Shown: one piece after another, positions 41,373 through 52,335 of the stretch | Layout of the letters: each line of letters starts with the position of its first letter | Position numbering within the stretch: position 1 is the first letter of the stretch | DNA from: Bolinopsis microptera | Lineage: Eukaryota; Ctenophora; Tentaculata; Lobata; Bolinopsidae | NCBI RefSeq assembly: GCF_026151205.1 | Contig: NC_087083.1 | Location: 7,790,460-7,854,459 of the forward strand | DNA length: 64,000 nt | Reading direction: 5' to 3' | The notes under the pieces: model-generated | The model's database searches: none | Told to the model about the DNA's origin: nothing | Seen by the model: only the letters and a program-made list of their open reading frames with translations | Position numbers and translations under genes: made by a program

Positions 41373-42011
41373 TTAGTTCACATATCAATCGACTACAACT
41401 AAGGTCGGGGTGGTTGGGGTTTCTAAATGATTACGATAATTTTGACACAATACTATTACTATAGTGTTTGTATCGTAATCGTATTTGGATCATGATCTGT
41501 TAAAGCATAGCTCTATTATTTGTAGCGCGATGCACTACTTGGCCGCGCCGCGCATATTCTGTAGATCGGCGAGATGCCGCGAAGGATTGACATCGTGAAT
41601 CAAGGCTTTTATATCATTTTAACATTAACTTTGCATAGTGATGATACGTTTGTCGTTTATTGTGCCTCTTGTGATTATCTATTTCTCCAGTGTTACGTTA
41701 CCCCGACGCTCCTTGTATCACGTGGTGACCCCCTCTTGCCTCTGTCGCTTCACCCCTGTAGAGTTTCTACGATCTGAGATGGGGGGGGGGGGGGGGGGGG
41801 GGTTGATGGCGAGTTATGCTTTGTCAAAGTGGATGCTTTTAAAAATGAAATATAAAATGAATAACGACCCAATCATAAGGTAAAAAGTATAGGCTGTATT
41901 TTAAGGGCTAATCTCAGTCCATCTAAGTCGTAAGTTTGGAGGAATAATACGGCTAATTTTGCGATTCTTTAAAGTCTTGAACCAAAATACCCTGCTGCGC
42001 CGTCAACTGGG
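41373..42011. other. Between MITEs, no gene
   Basis: Unique sequence with a 20-G run at 41780-41801. Two short overlapping frames here have no support. Confidence 0.45.
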
Positions 42012-42473
42012 CCCAGGAAACCTTACCTGAGGACCCCAGGCTATTATGTTCATTAACATAATATAGATTTGGCGGAATGACAGGCTGAGCGCGGCCCAGT
42101 AAAGGAAACCTTACTGGCTGGAGCCTAACTTTGAAAGTAAAAGAGATAGCGTCTTCCGGTTTTTTGCAAAATGTTCGTTTCGCAAAAATAACGTTTCCCC
42201 CCCAGGGGGAAAATTGAAAACAACGTAGATTTTGAATTATCGCGAAAAGTCATATTTTAGGCCTTATAAATTGCGCAGTTTTAACTTTGCGAATTCTTGT
42301 TCTCTGATTGGCTGAATCGTATCACGTGGTACGCGGTATTTCTTGGAATATTGCATTCTTGGAATATTTGAAGCGTGCAAATGCAATGAACTAGCGAGCG
42401 CGCGCGGAGTTCAACATGCTGTGAAAAGGCGATCACCCTGTAGTAATATCGCTAGCCAGTAAGGATTGCTGGG
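42012..42473. mobile_element. MITE A, copy 2, interrupted by MITE B
   Basis: Left end CCCAGGAAACC at 42012, interior as in copy 1, right end GCTAGCCAGTAAGGATTGCT then GGG. A MITE B sits at 42023-42102, so the insertion order is A first, then B. Confidence 0.7.
42015..42110 (-). mobile_element. MITE B, copy 3, with 8-bp target duplication
   Basis: Element TTACCTGAGGACC...GCCCAGTAA (42023-42102), flanked by AGGAAACC at 42015 and 42103. It lies in the opposite orientation to copies 1 and 2. Confidence 0.75.
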
Positions 42474-42498
42474 TATGAGATAGCCGAAAAGCTGCAAA

Positions 42499-42554
<56 letters not shown>
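42499..42554. repeat. 56-bp uninterrupted G run
   Basis: A pure G homopolymer between MITE A and the anoctamin exon. Such length is unusual and error-prone in sequencing, so the true length is uncertain. A second G-rich run is at 43294-43322. Confidence 0.85.
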
Positions 42555-42555
<1 letters not shown>

Positions 42556-43177
42556 AGAGAGACACAGTGAAACCAGCCACCGCGGGGAGGAGCAACCAGG
42601 AGATGTAGTTAGTTAACCAGGCAAAGTAGAGGGCCACATTGGACCCGAAGTAGTGTTCCACGAGATCACAGAACGACCCTTCAAGGGGACCAGCGTGCCA
42701 GGAAGCTGTGCACTCTTCTGAGCTGGAGTGGAGGGGCCAGAACTGTACCATTTCTACCCGCTCTAATGCTAGAATAAGAGGGTCGCTCTTCAGTAGTCCA
42801 CACTTGGGCCTCGGGAAGAAGTCAGGGAGGGTTTTCATTTTGATTCGCTTCAGAACCTCGCTGGTTATGTAAGATAGTTCGGATGGTTTGAAGATTGATT
42901 GGGTGGATGTTTTGTTAGTGTAGGGTGGCTGGTATTGTTTGTGCTTTCCACTCAGATACTCACGTTTGAACCCCTTTAAATCCCGTTTTAGAAACCCCCA
43001 ACCTTCTGCTTCCTTCGTTATCAGCTCTTCTGGGGCTGTGACAACAAATGCTGAATAATTTGCATTTTCTGGATGGTCATGACATGACATGTTCAGTCCG
43101 TTATCTTGGATTCTTCCTTTCACAAAATCCAAAAGGTTTTGATCTTTTGTCTTTAAGATAACAACATAGTCACCCAT
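42555..43177 (-). CDS. Anoctamin (ANO10-like) N-terminal exon, partial
   Basis: From ATG at 43177 the - strand encodes about 207 residues: an N-terminal cytosolic part (MGDYVVILKTKDQNLLDFVK, GLLKSDPLILALERVEMVQF, WPLHSS) and the first membrane segment (HYFGSNVALYFAWLTNYISW, LLLPAVAGF). The YFGxxVALYFAWL stretch is characteristic of anoctamin/TMEM16 proteins, membrane lipid scramblases or ion channels, here of the ANO10 type. The rest of the protein was not found downstream on this strand. The exon runs into a homopolymer at 42499-42554, and its donor is unclear (a GTGTCT or GTTTCA near 42572-42580 is possible). It is either a gene with distant exons, a broken gene, or an assembly artefact. 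Confidence 0.75.
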
Positions 43178-44715
43178 TTTGCGTTAAAAGAGTTGCTAAC
43201 ACCTGCGGTATGACGTTAATCAATTTATCAATTAATTAATTACATTAATCAGTTACATATTATTATGGTACACTTACAGATGCGGATTCTGCTGGGGGGG
43301 GGGGGGGGGGGGTGGGGGGGGGTGAGGCACAATTTTTGACACGTGACAGCAGTAAACCAATCACCTTCCGTTATAAAATATACACTGAGCAATATAAAAA
43401 CCCCAGAATTATGGTATTATCTTGTTATGCATCCAGAATATTATATGCCTCACCTCCCCAACAGTATCTAGCCCCATAAAGCTATGATAATGAGGCACCC
43501 TATAAGTTACGGCTGTATCAAAGTGATTAAGTGATACCAGAAAGATTCACACATACGGTGAGATCAACCCTTCGCTTTTCAAAACTAAACTGAGAAAGTA
43601 AAACAACCGTCATAAAACCAAAGGTTTGAAGTAACTATTGGAAGGGCGAATGCCAATAGCTACACATGGAGAATAGCTATGCTAGATTCAAGTTACTAAT
43701 ATAATAATGTGATTATGAGCTATTACTAGCTTACTAGCAATTGGACAGCAAGCTTTGAGAAGTATCAAATAACGAATAGTTTCTAATGATGGTAGAGAGC
43801 ATGTATAATAGAGTGACATGTCGGGAAACAGTACACCCTGACAACTATAGCATTATGTGCAGCTACTTTATGGATACTTAATGTATAAAGTAATGGGTTA
43901 ATGTAGCGAATTAGCTTTTAAATATACAGATATATACACCACACAGAAATACCGAGAATTCTATATTTATTTGTTTGTAATGCCGGTCCCCAACTAAAAG
44001 GCTTAACCCTGGCCACTACCCTGGCCACTACCTGCACATACTTAAGTTAATGTTATGTAGATAGCGAATTAGCTTTTAAATAGATGTTTCTTTGTTTATA
44101 ATACCCGTCCACCATCTCGTATTGGGAAATAATCCAACTCAAGGGTTGGGTGTAAATAGTACTTACTAAATAAAATGTATTGAATACAGAAAATAAGTGC
44201 AGTGCTGATGCCCAATGGTAATCGGAATTTAATTTAGATTAAATCACAGGATTATAATAGGATGATAAAGTTTAAGATGCTGAGTAAGCTTGAAACGTTT
44301 AAGTTAATGATAAACTGGGATGAACTGGTAACCATGGTGATGTGTTAGTGTGCAGGCTCAATCTTCATGCTGTGCAAACAATGTAATGATAATGTATCTT
44401 ATAAGCTTATACATCAACTTTCACGTTTCTAATGAGATCGGAGCGATTGAAACAAAGTTAACAATTAAAATTGTAGTTATTAACTTTAAGACAAGGCAGT
44501 AGTTGGATAAAGAAACAGTAGATAGCTTGCTGACAGGGTATATACTAGCCCCTATTCCGTAGCCACAAGGACCGTATTTAAGTATTTATTGCGACAGAAT
44601 CTTGAACATGTTTTAACATGTTTTAAAATTTTAAAATGTGCGGAGAAATATTTTCACCCCTCGACTTTTCACCCCCTACCAGTGCCATCTGTAACAAAGT
44701 ACTTGGGTACTGACT
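43178..44715. other. Upstream of the anoctamin exon
   Basis: Apart from the G run at 43294, unique AT-rich DNA; possible promoter or 5' UTR introns of the anoctamin gene. Related phrases GCGAATTAGCTTTTAAATA occur at 43908 and 44063. Confidence 0.4.
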
Positions 44716-44932
44716 GCAGTGGAGATGGGGGGACTGCGTGGAGATGGGGGGACTGCGTGGAGATGGGGGGACTGCGTGGAGACGGGGGGACTGCGTGGAG
44801 ATGGGGGGACTGCGTGGAGATGGGGGACTGCGTGGAGATGGGGGGACTGCGTGGAGATGGGGGGACTGCGTGGAGATGGGGGGACTGCGTGGAGATGGGG
44901 GGACTGCGTGGAGATGGGGGACTGCTGCAGTG
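44716..44932. repeat. 19-bp array GGGGGGACTGCGTGGAGAT
   Basis: About 11 copies, some 18 bp. Open in most frames on both strands, and not a gene. Confidence 0.92.
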
Positions 44933-46433
44933 GGGGACATGACCTTTCCGGCAACAAACAATCAACTTCGGCCATATCGGGCCCGTAATAACTTAATAAA
45001 ACAATAACAGCGGACATGGTCACACTAAGCCCCATGAGCGTGTGGCCATGTCACAGCGTGTGGCTTTGTATTGACCCAGCTTTTTGTTGAGTTCGCCCAT
45101 TACATATCGGGCCCGTAACAAACAAAAAGGCAAAAACAGTGGCATGCTAGCTCACCCTAGTGCTAACCCATGTGATCTCAGTGAATGCCACGTGACTTGT
45201 CAAGATGGTCCGTTCTAATTCATATTGTGACCACACGCGGTGGTCTCACGAACCTTACATTTTGACGAATAACCTGCCCTCGTAGCCTAAGTGTCTGGCT
45301 CTTTATCAATTTACACTATCAATAGTGAGTTATATTAATGCGCTCGTTCAACTTAAAGACTTAATAACTTATGTAAACTTAATTACTTATTACTTAATTA
45401 CTTATAACTTTATTAGCAGTAAAGGAGGTAGCAGTTGCCAGATCACTTAAAGCCACTTAGAAAGCCACTAAAACCCAATAAAACTAGGCTCATGACGTGG
45501 GAATTCTGTGGACTTGACGATGTTATGAGTAGAGTCCCAGGAATTCTGTATACGATCCTCAACATAGCACAGTAAATCGTGCGGCAATGAGGAGATACCA
45601 TGAGATTAGTGCTTAATATTATCGGGGCGTGCTTTTCTCTGCTCTACGCTACTGTACACTTCTCAGCTTTTAATTACTGCGCACTTATTACTTTTTTAGT
45701 AGAAGCTCTTACGGGAATTTTCTGTTCGATACATAGGGACTTCAGATACACCTTTCTAGACGTATTTTTGACTGTAGAATTGATTAAAAGTGGTTTTTAA
45801 ATGATAAGACTAAGTTTCCCGGGTAAAATCGCCAAAAAACATGGTTTTTGAACTATTCAGCAAGTTAATTTTGTTGGCATATCAGCAAAATTTGCATGAA
45901 TATAGCTGAAACACAGCCGCACATGATGGCATTAAAATTAAGCTATTATTCCAGGATTTTCCCGGGTAAAAATCCGAAAAGGTGGTCAAAATGTGCTCCT
46001 TTTTGCTTAACTTTGGAATAATTTTCTGCAGTTATATTAAATCAACTCAAAAATAGTCGTTTCGTGTTTGCCTACATTTTTCCTTTTCGAGAAGTGTACC
46101 CAGTTGATATACTTTATCGAAGTTTAAATATTGTCAATCCGCAAGCGTTTTTGTCACACATTTCCGACGCGAGATTACGTCTGTTTTAACTAATATTTTC
46201 ACACCGAATAGAAAACAATGTGATTTTATTGCTGACAATATATGAATATAAATACTTTATTGGCCTAAGAGTTATAGACTGTCAAAGTTTAAAACGCGCA
46301 TTGGTATAGCATGTGACTAATAAGGTCCTATTTATATTTCTAAACATATTCTTGATCCTTACACGTCATACTCTCGTGGGCCCATACTTGTGCAGGAGTT
46401 GCATTTTGCTCTCAACATCTGTGTTTTGGTGAC
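44933..46433. other. No gene seen
   Basis: TATCGGGCCCGTAA occurs at 44975 and 45107, suggesting two copies of a small repeat. The 66-codon frame at 45600 lacks a known family. 45800-46200 looks like old non-coding repeat. Confidence 0.4.
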
Positions 46434-46441
46434 CCTCAGGT

Positions 46442-46479
<38 letters not shown>

Positions 46480-49214
46480 AGGCTGGGCCTGGTTGGCCCA
46501 CGAGAGGATAGCATATGGATGCTTTGCCTACCTCTGGGGTATGGCAGTCCTGTGGGAGGATGCCAGTGGAATCAAGATGTGTAATCACGGATGATGGTGA
46601 GTGTTGTGGGGTGTGTTATAGATAAACGGTTAAGTGGTGGTTGAGTGTGGAAGAGAGGGGCGAAACAAGACGGCGTTAAAGTAGTCGCTATGTTACACCT
46701 GTCTGGTCCAACTCCTCCGGCACCACTAAGCGTTTAGTGTGGTTTGTAAAGTTGACAATGGTGGAGATGTGTTGGTTGTCGAATATGTCATTGACAGAGA
46801 GGTAGTAGTCCCGGAAATATTGACCTCTTATTTGGGCAATAGCCGGGCACTGTCCGAGAAAGTGTGAGACAGTCTCCTCTCCGTCGCCGCATTTAGGACA
46901 AGCACTTGTGTCTGATTTGTGAATGGTGTGTAGGTGTTTGTTGAGGCCACAATGTCCCGTGATGAGGTGCACTGCAGTTCTGTAATTTTGTCTGTTGTTA
47001 CAGAGAGTAGTGTTGAGATTTTTGATGATGTTGATGTTTTTATGTCCAAGTGTCAGTTTAGTGTGTCTGGGACCATTAGTAATCCATGATTCTTGATTAA
47101 GTTTTGTGACTTTGTCGTTGATCAGGCGTTTGATGTAAGATTGTGGAATTGGGCAATTCAAAGTGGATTCACTGGTTGTGCCATTTTTGGCCAGCTCGTC
47201 TGCTTTTTCATTACCCCACAATCCGATGTGTGCTGCTATCCATCTGATCTCTAAGGTGTTAGTGGATCCGAGTGTGTTGAGGGTGTCGTAGCAGTCTCTA
47301 GTGGTTCTACTCCTCGTTGAAGGTGAGGATATAGCTTGAATAGAGGAGAGACTGTCTGACCATATGATGATATGTGTGTTTGTGTAAGTTGATAGATATT
47401 TACAAGCTTCGATGATGGCAGTGAGTTCTGTTTGATAAACGGTGCAATAATCAGGAAGCTTGAATGATCTTTCATCTAGTGTAGTTTTGTTGTTGTCTGT
47501 GGTGATAATATAACCAGCCCCGCTACCTGAGTCTGTGCGTGACCCGTCTGTGTAGCAGGTGATGGTTTCACTGGGGATGTTGTCGATGGTGTTTTGGAGT
47601 GAGCCTCTATATTCAATGTTGTCAGCTCCAGGAGTGGTGACCGTGAAGCGTCGTTCAAGCATCATGGTTGGTATAGATAGGTCTCTCTCTGCTTTGGGTG
47701 GTATGTTGAGGTCTACCATGAATTGTTTGTTGATAGTGGTGTGAGTTGTGATGGTACCTTTTCTGGGGGCGATAGTTTCGAGGGTTAGGCTTCCATATGC
47801 TTGAAGCCTGGCTGTGCCCTTTGCTGCTTCACCTCTCAGGAAAAGTATGATATCTGGAGTGTTAGTGAGGTGGTTCAGTGCGATGAAGGGAGTACTAGGC
47901 ATGGCACCAGACATCATTCTTAATGCCAATGCCTGAACTCGTTTGAACTTCCTCGCGTTGGTGTCTGTTTGGGTTGCCCTAATCCATATACTACAGCAGT
48001 ATGATAGAATAGGTCTGATGACAGCGGTGTACATCCATTTGCATGTTTTAGGGCTCATACCCCAAGTGGGGCCGACAGCTCTTCTGCATTGCATAAGGGA
48101 TGCCGTAGCTTTTTTGGTGGTATTGGTGATATGTTCATTGAAATTGAGCTTGCTGTCGAGGGTCACTCCTAGGAATTTGGCAGATTTGGATAGTCCTATA
48201 GTGGTGTTACCCACCACCACAGGTCTAAGGGTCCATTTCTTATTCCAGGTAAACATGACTATTTGTGTTTTGAGTGCGCTTATGGATAGATCTTTGGTTT
48301 GGCACCATTTTTCTATTGTGTTGATGGTTTTGCGTGTTCTGTTCCAGATGATGTCTAAATCATTCCCCTCCGCTAGAGAAAGCAGATCATCTGCAAAAGC
48401 TTGCAGATAACCTGGTATGTCTCTTGCGGTGTAGGCCAGGAGATCATCGACTACCAGGTTCCAAAGGAAAGGGGAAAGGATGCCACCTTGGGGGCACCCT
48501 CTCCGGATCCGAACCCTTTTCGACTTATCCTTATGATTTAATGTGATGAATCTGTTAGTTACCATGTTGATAATCCATTGTGCTGTGGCCGGGTCCACTT
48601 TCGTGGTCTTGATAGCGTCAGAAATAGCCTTGAAAGAGACATTATCAAAAGCTCCCTCTATATCTAGAAAGACTCCTAAGACATATCCCTTCTTAGCTAT
48701 CCTGCGCTCGATGGTGTGAGTAACTTTATGAAGGGCTGCTTCGGTTGAACATCCCTTCTTAAAGCCAAATTGTCGTTTGTTGATGTCTTTAGCGATATTA
48801 AGGTCGTGTTGCATATGCCACAGTATCACCTTCTCCTGTAGTTTTAACATCACAGGAGAAAGGGTGATAGTGCGAAATGATTTTGGTTGGTTGTAGTCAG
48901 TTTTTCCAGGCTTTGGAAGAAAGATTCCAAGGGATTCTTTCCACAAAGTTGGAATGTGTTGGGTTTCATGATTTTTTGTCATAATGGTTCTGGTGATGTC
49001 TTTGATGTGTGTCCAAGCTTTCTGTATGATGATAGGTTTGAGGGTGTCGGGTCCAGCAGCTTTTAACGGATCAAAGGATTTAAGAGCCTCCTCGATTCTG
49101 TCTGGGCTGTAGATGGTATTGAGTAAGGTGGTGGTGATTGGTAGAGGTCCAGGTGGAGGCACTGGCGGGTCAGTGACACTATCCTTGAAGTGGGTTTGTG
49201 TCCTCAGGTCCTTT
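46434..49214 (-). mobile_element. 5'-truncated LINE with A-tail and target duplication
   Basis: The direct repeat CCTCAGGTCCTTT lies at 46434-46446 and 49202-49214. On the - strand the element ends in an A-run (T-run at about 46443-46472) and begins inside ORF2, so the 5' part including the endonuclease is missing. This is a classic target-primed reverse-transcription product. Confidence 0.9.
46688..49201 (-). CDS. LINE ORF2: reverse transcriptase and RNase H (5'-truncated)
   Basis: An uninterrupted frame of about 837 codons, open at its truncated 5' edge (THFKDSVTDPPVPPPGPLP). It includes the reverse transcriptase domain (GVFLDIEGAFDNVSF; GCPQGGILSPFLWNLVVDDL; active-site AFADD near residue 250), an RNase H domain with CYTDGSRTDSGSGAGYI, TELTAIIEAC, WSDSLSSIQAI and IAAHIGLWGNEKADELA (all acidic residues present), and a C-terminal CPKCGDGEETVSHFLGQCP zinc-binding motif. 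RNase H places it with the I/R1/LOA-type LINEs. No stops or frameshifts, so a recent insertion; it cannot move alone without its endonuclease. The long antisense frames are shadows. Confidence 0.9.
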   Translation of the reverse strand, partial: TQTHFKDSVTDPPVPPPGPLPITTTLLNTIYSPDRIEEALKSFDPLKAAGPDTLKPIIIQKAWTHIKDITRTIMTKNHETQHIPTLWKESLGIFLPKPGKTDYNQPKSFRTITLSPVMLKLQEKVILWHMQHDLNIAKDINKRQFGFKKGCSTEAALHKVTHTIERRIAKKGYVLGVFLDIEGAFDNVSFKAISDAIKTTKVDPATAQWIINMVTNRFITLNHKDKSKRVRIRRGCPQGGILSPFLWNLVVDDLLAYTARDIPGYLQAFADDLLSLAEGNDLDIIWNRTRKTINTIEKWCQTKDLSISALKTQIVMFTWNKKWTLRPVVVGNTTIGLSKSAKFLGVTLDSKLNFNEHITNTTKKATASLMQCRRAVGPTWGMSPKTCKWMYTAVIRPILSYCCSIWIRATQTDTNARKFKRVQALALRMMSGAMPSTPFIALNHLTNTPDIILFLRGEAAKGTARLQAYGSLTLETIAPRKGTITTHTTINKQFMVDLNIPPKAERDLSIPTMMLERRFTVTTPGADNIEYRGSLQNTIDNIPSETITCYTDGSRTDSGSGAGYIITTDNNKTTLDERSFKLPDYCTVYQTELTAIIEACKYLSTYTNTHIIIWSDSLSSIQAISSPSTRSRTTRDCYDTLNTLGSTNTLEIRWIAAHIGLWGNEKADELAKNGTTSESTLNCPIPQSYIKRLINDKVTKLNQESWITNGPRHTKLTLGHKNINIIKNLNTTLCNNRQNYRTAVHLITGHCGLNKHLHTIHKSDTSACPKCGDGEETVSHFLGQCPAIAQIRGQYFRDYYLSVNDIFDNQHISTIVNFTNHTKRLVVPEELDQTGVT

Positions 49215-49785
49215 GATTACATACATTTTGTCCTAGAAAATCTGATTTTATCGGAGTCTTATACTTTTGAGAAAATTTAATGTTGTTCATTCATTGTGTA
49301 AATTTGTATGTAATTGATCGATTTGAAAGATTTCAATAAAAAAATTGTGTCCAATTAATGGTTAGGTCTCCAAACTCAGAAAACACGTTTTTTGCCCGTA
49401 AGAGCCTCTTCTATAATAAAACACGAACAAACTTAACTATAGCTGCAGTACTGAAAACAACGACCAGGAGGATGAAAATAACCCAAGCAGTAAGTCAGTG
49501 AGTGCCCACATTCTAGCCATACAAATTTAAACACAATTAGCCATTTTGATTTATTGTTATTAGAAATATTACCACTAAAAAGGATGCGAGTATAAACTTA
49601 TGAAGAGAATGCACATAGCAACGGTAACATAGCAACGGTAACAGAAAGATTAGGGAACTATTCCGTTATTGGTATGTGGGCCTAATGTTTAACATATTAC
49701 TTCCTACCTACCTTATACTTTGATCGAGTTGTACTTCATGATCATATCAATCACTCAACAAGAACAAAATTAGATTTTGGTGTTG
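49215..49785. other. No gene seen
   Basis: Unique AT-rich DNA with a doubled CATAGCAACGGTAA at 49615-49640. Confidence 0.45.
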
Positions 49786-50289
49786 ACATCAATATGTAAT
49801 ATTGCAATGTAACTCCACTTTCAGAGAGAGTTCATAAATCCCGCTGAAAAATGTTTGGGCACATTCTTCGTAGCGACTGCAACTCACCACCACAACTAGC
49901 TCTAAATTTTGCTGTTGATAGTATGTCAAATATGAGGGGAAGGATTGGTAGACATCAATGTAATATTTTTAAAACTATTTTAGACGATTTGAATAAAAGA
50001 AATACTTATTTGAATAATAGTGACGACTTGACAGACTTAAGGTATTTAGCCTCGAACCGCCAATTGTGGAGAAATTTATTTTGATTTTGTTTAGTTCGAT
50101 AATTTCAGTTTTAAGTTCAATTTTTTGCATAATTTTTGATTTTGATAATTTCAGTTTTAAGTTCCATTTTTTGCATTTATTGTAAGTTTTCAGTTCTGCA
50201 AGTCTTTTAAGTAGACTTATCAGGTCTTTAGGATGTTCTTAGTAACTACTTTGGATTTGTGTAAAGTTTGATAATAATAACATCAATAT
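49786..50289 (+). mobile_element. LINE 3' fragment with probable target duplication
   Basis: Encodes a LINE C-terminal tail (MFGHILRSDCNSPPQLALNF, RGRIGRHQCNIFKTILDDL, LRYLASNRQLWRNLF; 49851-50084) and a 3' UTR with a doubled TTTTAAGTTC motif, ending in an ATAATA tail. ACATCAATAT flanks it at 49786 and 50280. A different family from the 46-49 kb LINE. Confidence 0.72.
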
Positions 50290-50353
50290 CTTTATTTGAC
50301 TCTCAGGACATCGAGCAAGGGTTCATCAGCGTTACCAAATAAAATATAACCTA

Positions 50354-51063
50354 CTTGCAGCCATAGTTGGTTCGTGCGTCAATTTTTCGGGAAAAGTACG
50401 TAAAGTGCGTTTGAATTATTTCGTGCGTTAAAAGTGCGTTTAAGTACGTTTACCGTTGAATTCACCAGCATTTTCTGTAGACTGCAGCAGTGTAGCGAAC
50501 AGATCTTACACGTTCTGGAAAATTCTTTCTTATATCACGTTACAGATTACACTCAGTCCAGAGGCAACGCCCGCAACACTGCACACGCACACTGGCATTC
50601 CAAAAATAGCTACTGTACAGTGTAAGGCTCACCAATGACAGTTTATGTGAAATCTTGGAAATAACACTGTTATAAGGTTGGTCTGAAACAAACTTTTAAA
50701 AATTAGCAAAAAATGAAAAATTGGAAGCAACTTAAGCAAAAAATAGCTCTTAAGTTGAAACTAAGCAAAAATCAAAGTATAAACTTAGTTCAAAAATTTT
50801 GCTTGAATATTTGCTAACTTTGTTACTTAAGTTGGTTTTCGGAACGGATTTTAGAAAAAAAGGGAAAACCAAGCAATATTTACTACTAAGTTTCATTTCG
50901 GAAAGGACCCTCTGATGTTTTGAACTGTGTATTCAAAAATGAAAAAACCGCAAATGGCCCAGCGAAGTAAGGTAAAAGTGCGTTTTACGTTTTTTCGTAC
51001 GTTAAGTGCGTTACGTTTTAAAAGCACGTTAAGTGCGCACGAACCAACTATAATGCTTGCAGC
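50354..51063. mobile_element. 694-bp hAT-like non-autonomous element
   Basis: Ends CATAGTTGGTTCGTGCG and CGCACGAACCAACTATAATG are inverted. The 8-bp CTTGCAGC flanks both sides (50354, 51056). Subterminal GTGCGTTTAAGTACG-type words recur near both ends, as expected for transposase sites. No transposase is encoded. Confidence 0.82.
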
Positions 51064-52330
51064 TGCTGAAACTGGAAATTTATTCTAGTTCACTGGCAAG
51101 TTGCCAAACGTTTTATCACACACATGAGCAGTGTGACCACTATTTGTTCATTAATCATAATGCTGACAAGCGCGACTGTCGCTTTTATGTCATAACAACG
51201 AGCGTTTCATTTCGAGGAAAATATTTAGGTAAGTTAGAACTCCTGACTAAACGAGTCCCGAAGGCACGAGTTTATAGATTGCTTATGGTACGGCACAAGA
51301 CAACAGTCTTGGGAACATTTTCCGACTAAAATATTGAAATTCCTGTCATGCTGCTACCATCGTGTTACTCTCGTGATTGCCACATGACAGCTTACCTAAC
51401 TGCTATTGGACAGCGTACTTTTGTCACATGACGATTTGATTATCAACACTTATTGAGAATGAGTACTGTATTTCATAAATCACATAGGTACAGTCCTTAA
51501 TAAAATAATTCCTTTGCGATAGATACTCCTCTAATTTCCAACGATTACGGTGATATTTCAAGCTTGACTCAACCCTTGCTGTTCTCTCAAACTATAAGGA
51601 TGTAATTGTGAATCTAATTTTGGTTGAGCATGAAATCCAGCCTTTCTCGCTGGCTAATATAGGTCACGTTATCTATCAAATGACTGTACCTCGTGACTGC
51701 GTCACTCGGTTACCACGTGCTCGACAAACTGGTGCCGTACCATAATTACTCTTAGTGAATTCTATATATTCTAGTTAGCTCTACAAATCGGAACGAAACG
51801 AAACGAAATTAGTTTCGTTTAATTAGTTTTTTAATCAATTCTGGGTCCCCCTTTTATGTTTTTGTGAATTGAAAAAAAGGAGTTCATGCCAAAACAAGAA
51901 TAAATTGTTGAACCTTTTTAAGTTTGAATACTGTTTAAGACCCTTTTAAACATGAAGATTTGGCTATAAATAGAAAATAGCAACGTTAGTTTTATTATAT
52001 AATATCCCACAATCCACGGTTGTTATAGGTAATTCAATACCAGTGTTCTACTTTTGTACAGATGACATTGACTCATGGGAATACGTGCTTGGTTATCGTG
52101 TATATGGAGTAGCGAAGTAGTGAGTACACTGCACTTGACACTCAGACAAAGTTATTCGGTACCTAATTTGTCCGTGTCGCATTTCAAATGTTAAATCGCA
52201 TTTTTATCGATTTATTTATCAGTTTTGCAAGTTGTCTCTGATTAATCTTTAGATTTTAATCTGCAATCAATTTACAGATATAAAATCCCAAATAATGTAT
52301 ACCATACTTTGATGACACTTTCTTTCTTCC
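51064..52330. other. Upstream region of the sulfotransferase
   Basis: No exon is recognised. A 90-codon frame at 51057 crosses the transposon border and is rejected. It may contain the promoter and a 5' UTR exon ending before the acceptor at 52333. Confidence 0.45.
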
Positions 52331-52335
52331 CAGCG

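Noticed and set aside
45600-45800. A 66-codon hydrophobic frame
   Set aside because: No splice, start or family support; AT-rich chance frame.
47943-48410. A 155-codon + strand frame
   Set aside because: It is antisense to the LINE reverse transcriptase.
51057-51329. A 90-codon open frame
   Set aside because: It starts in the right end of a transposon and matches no family.
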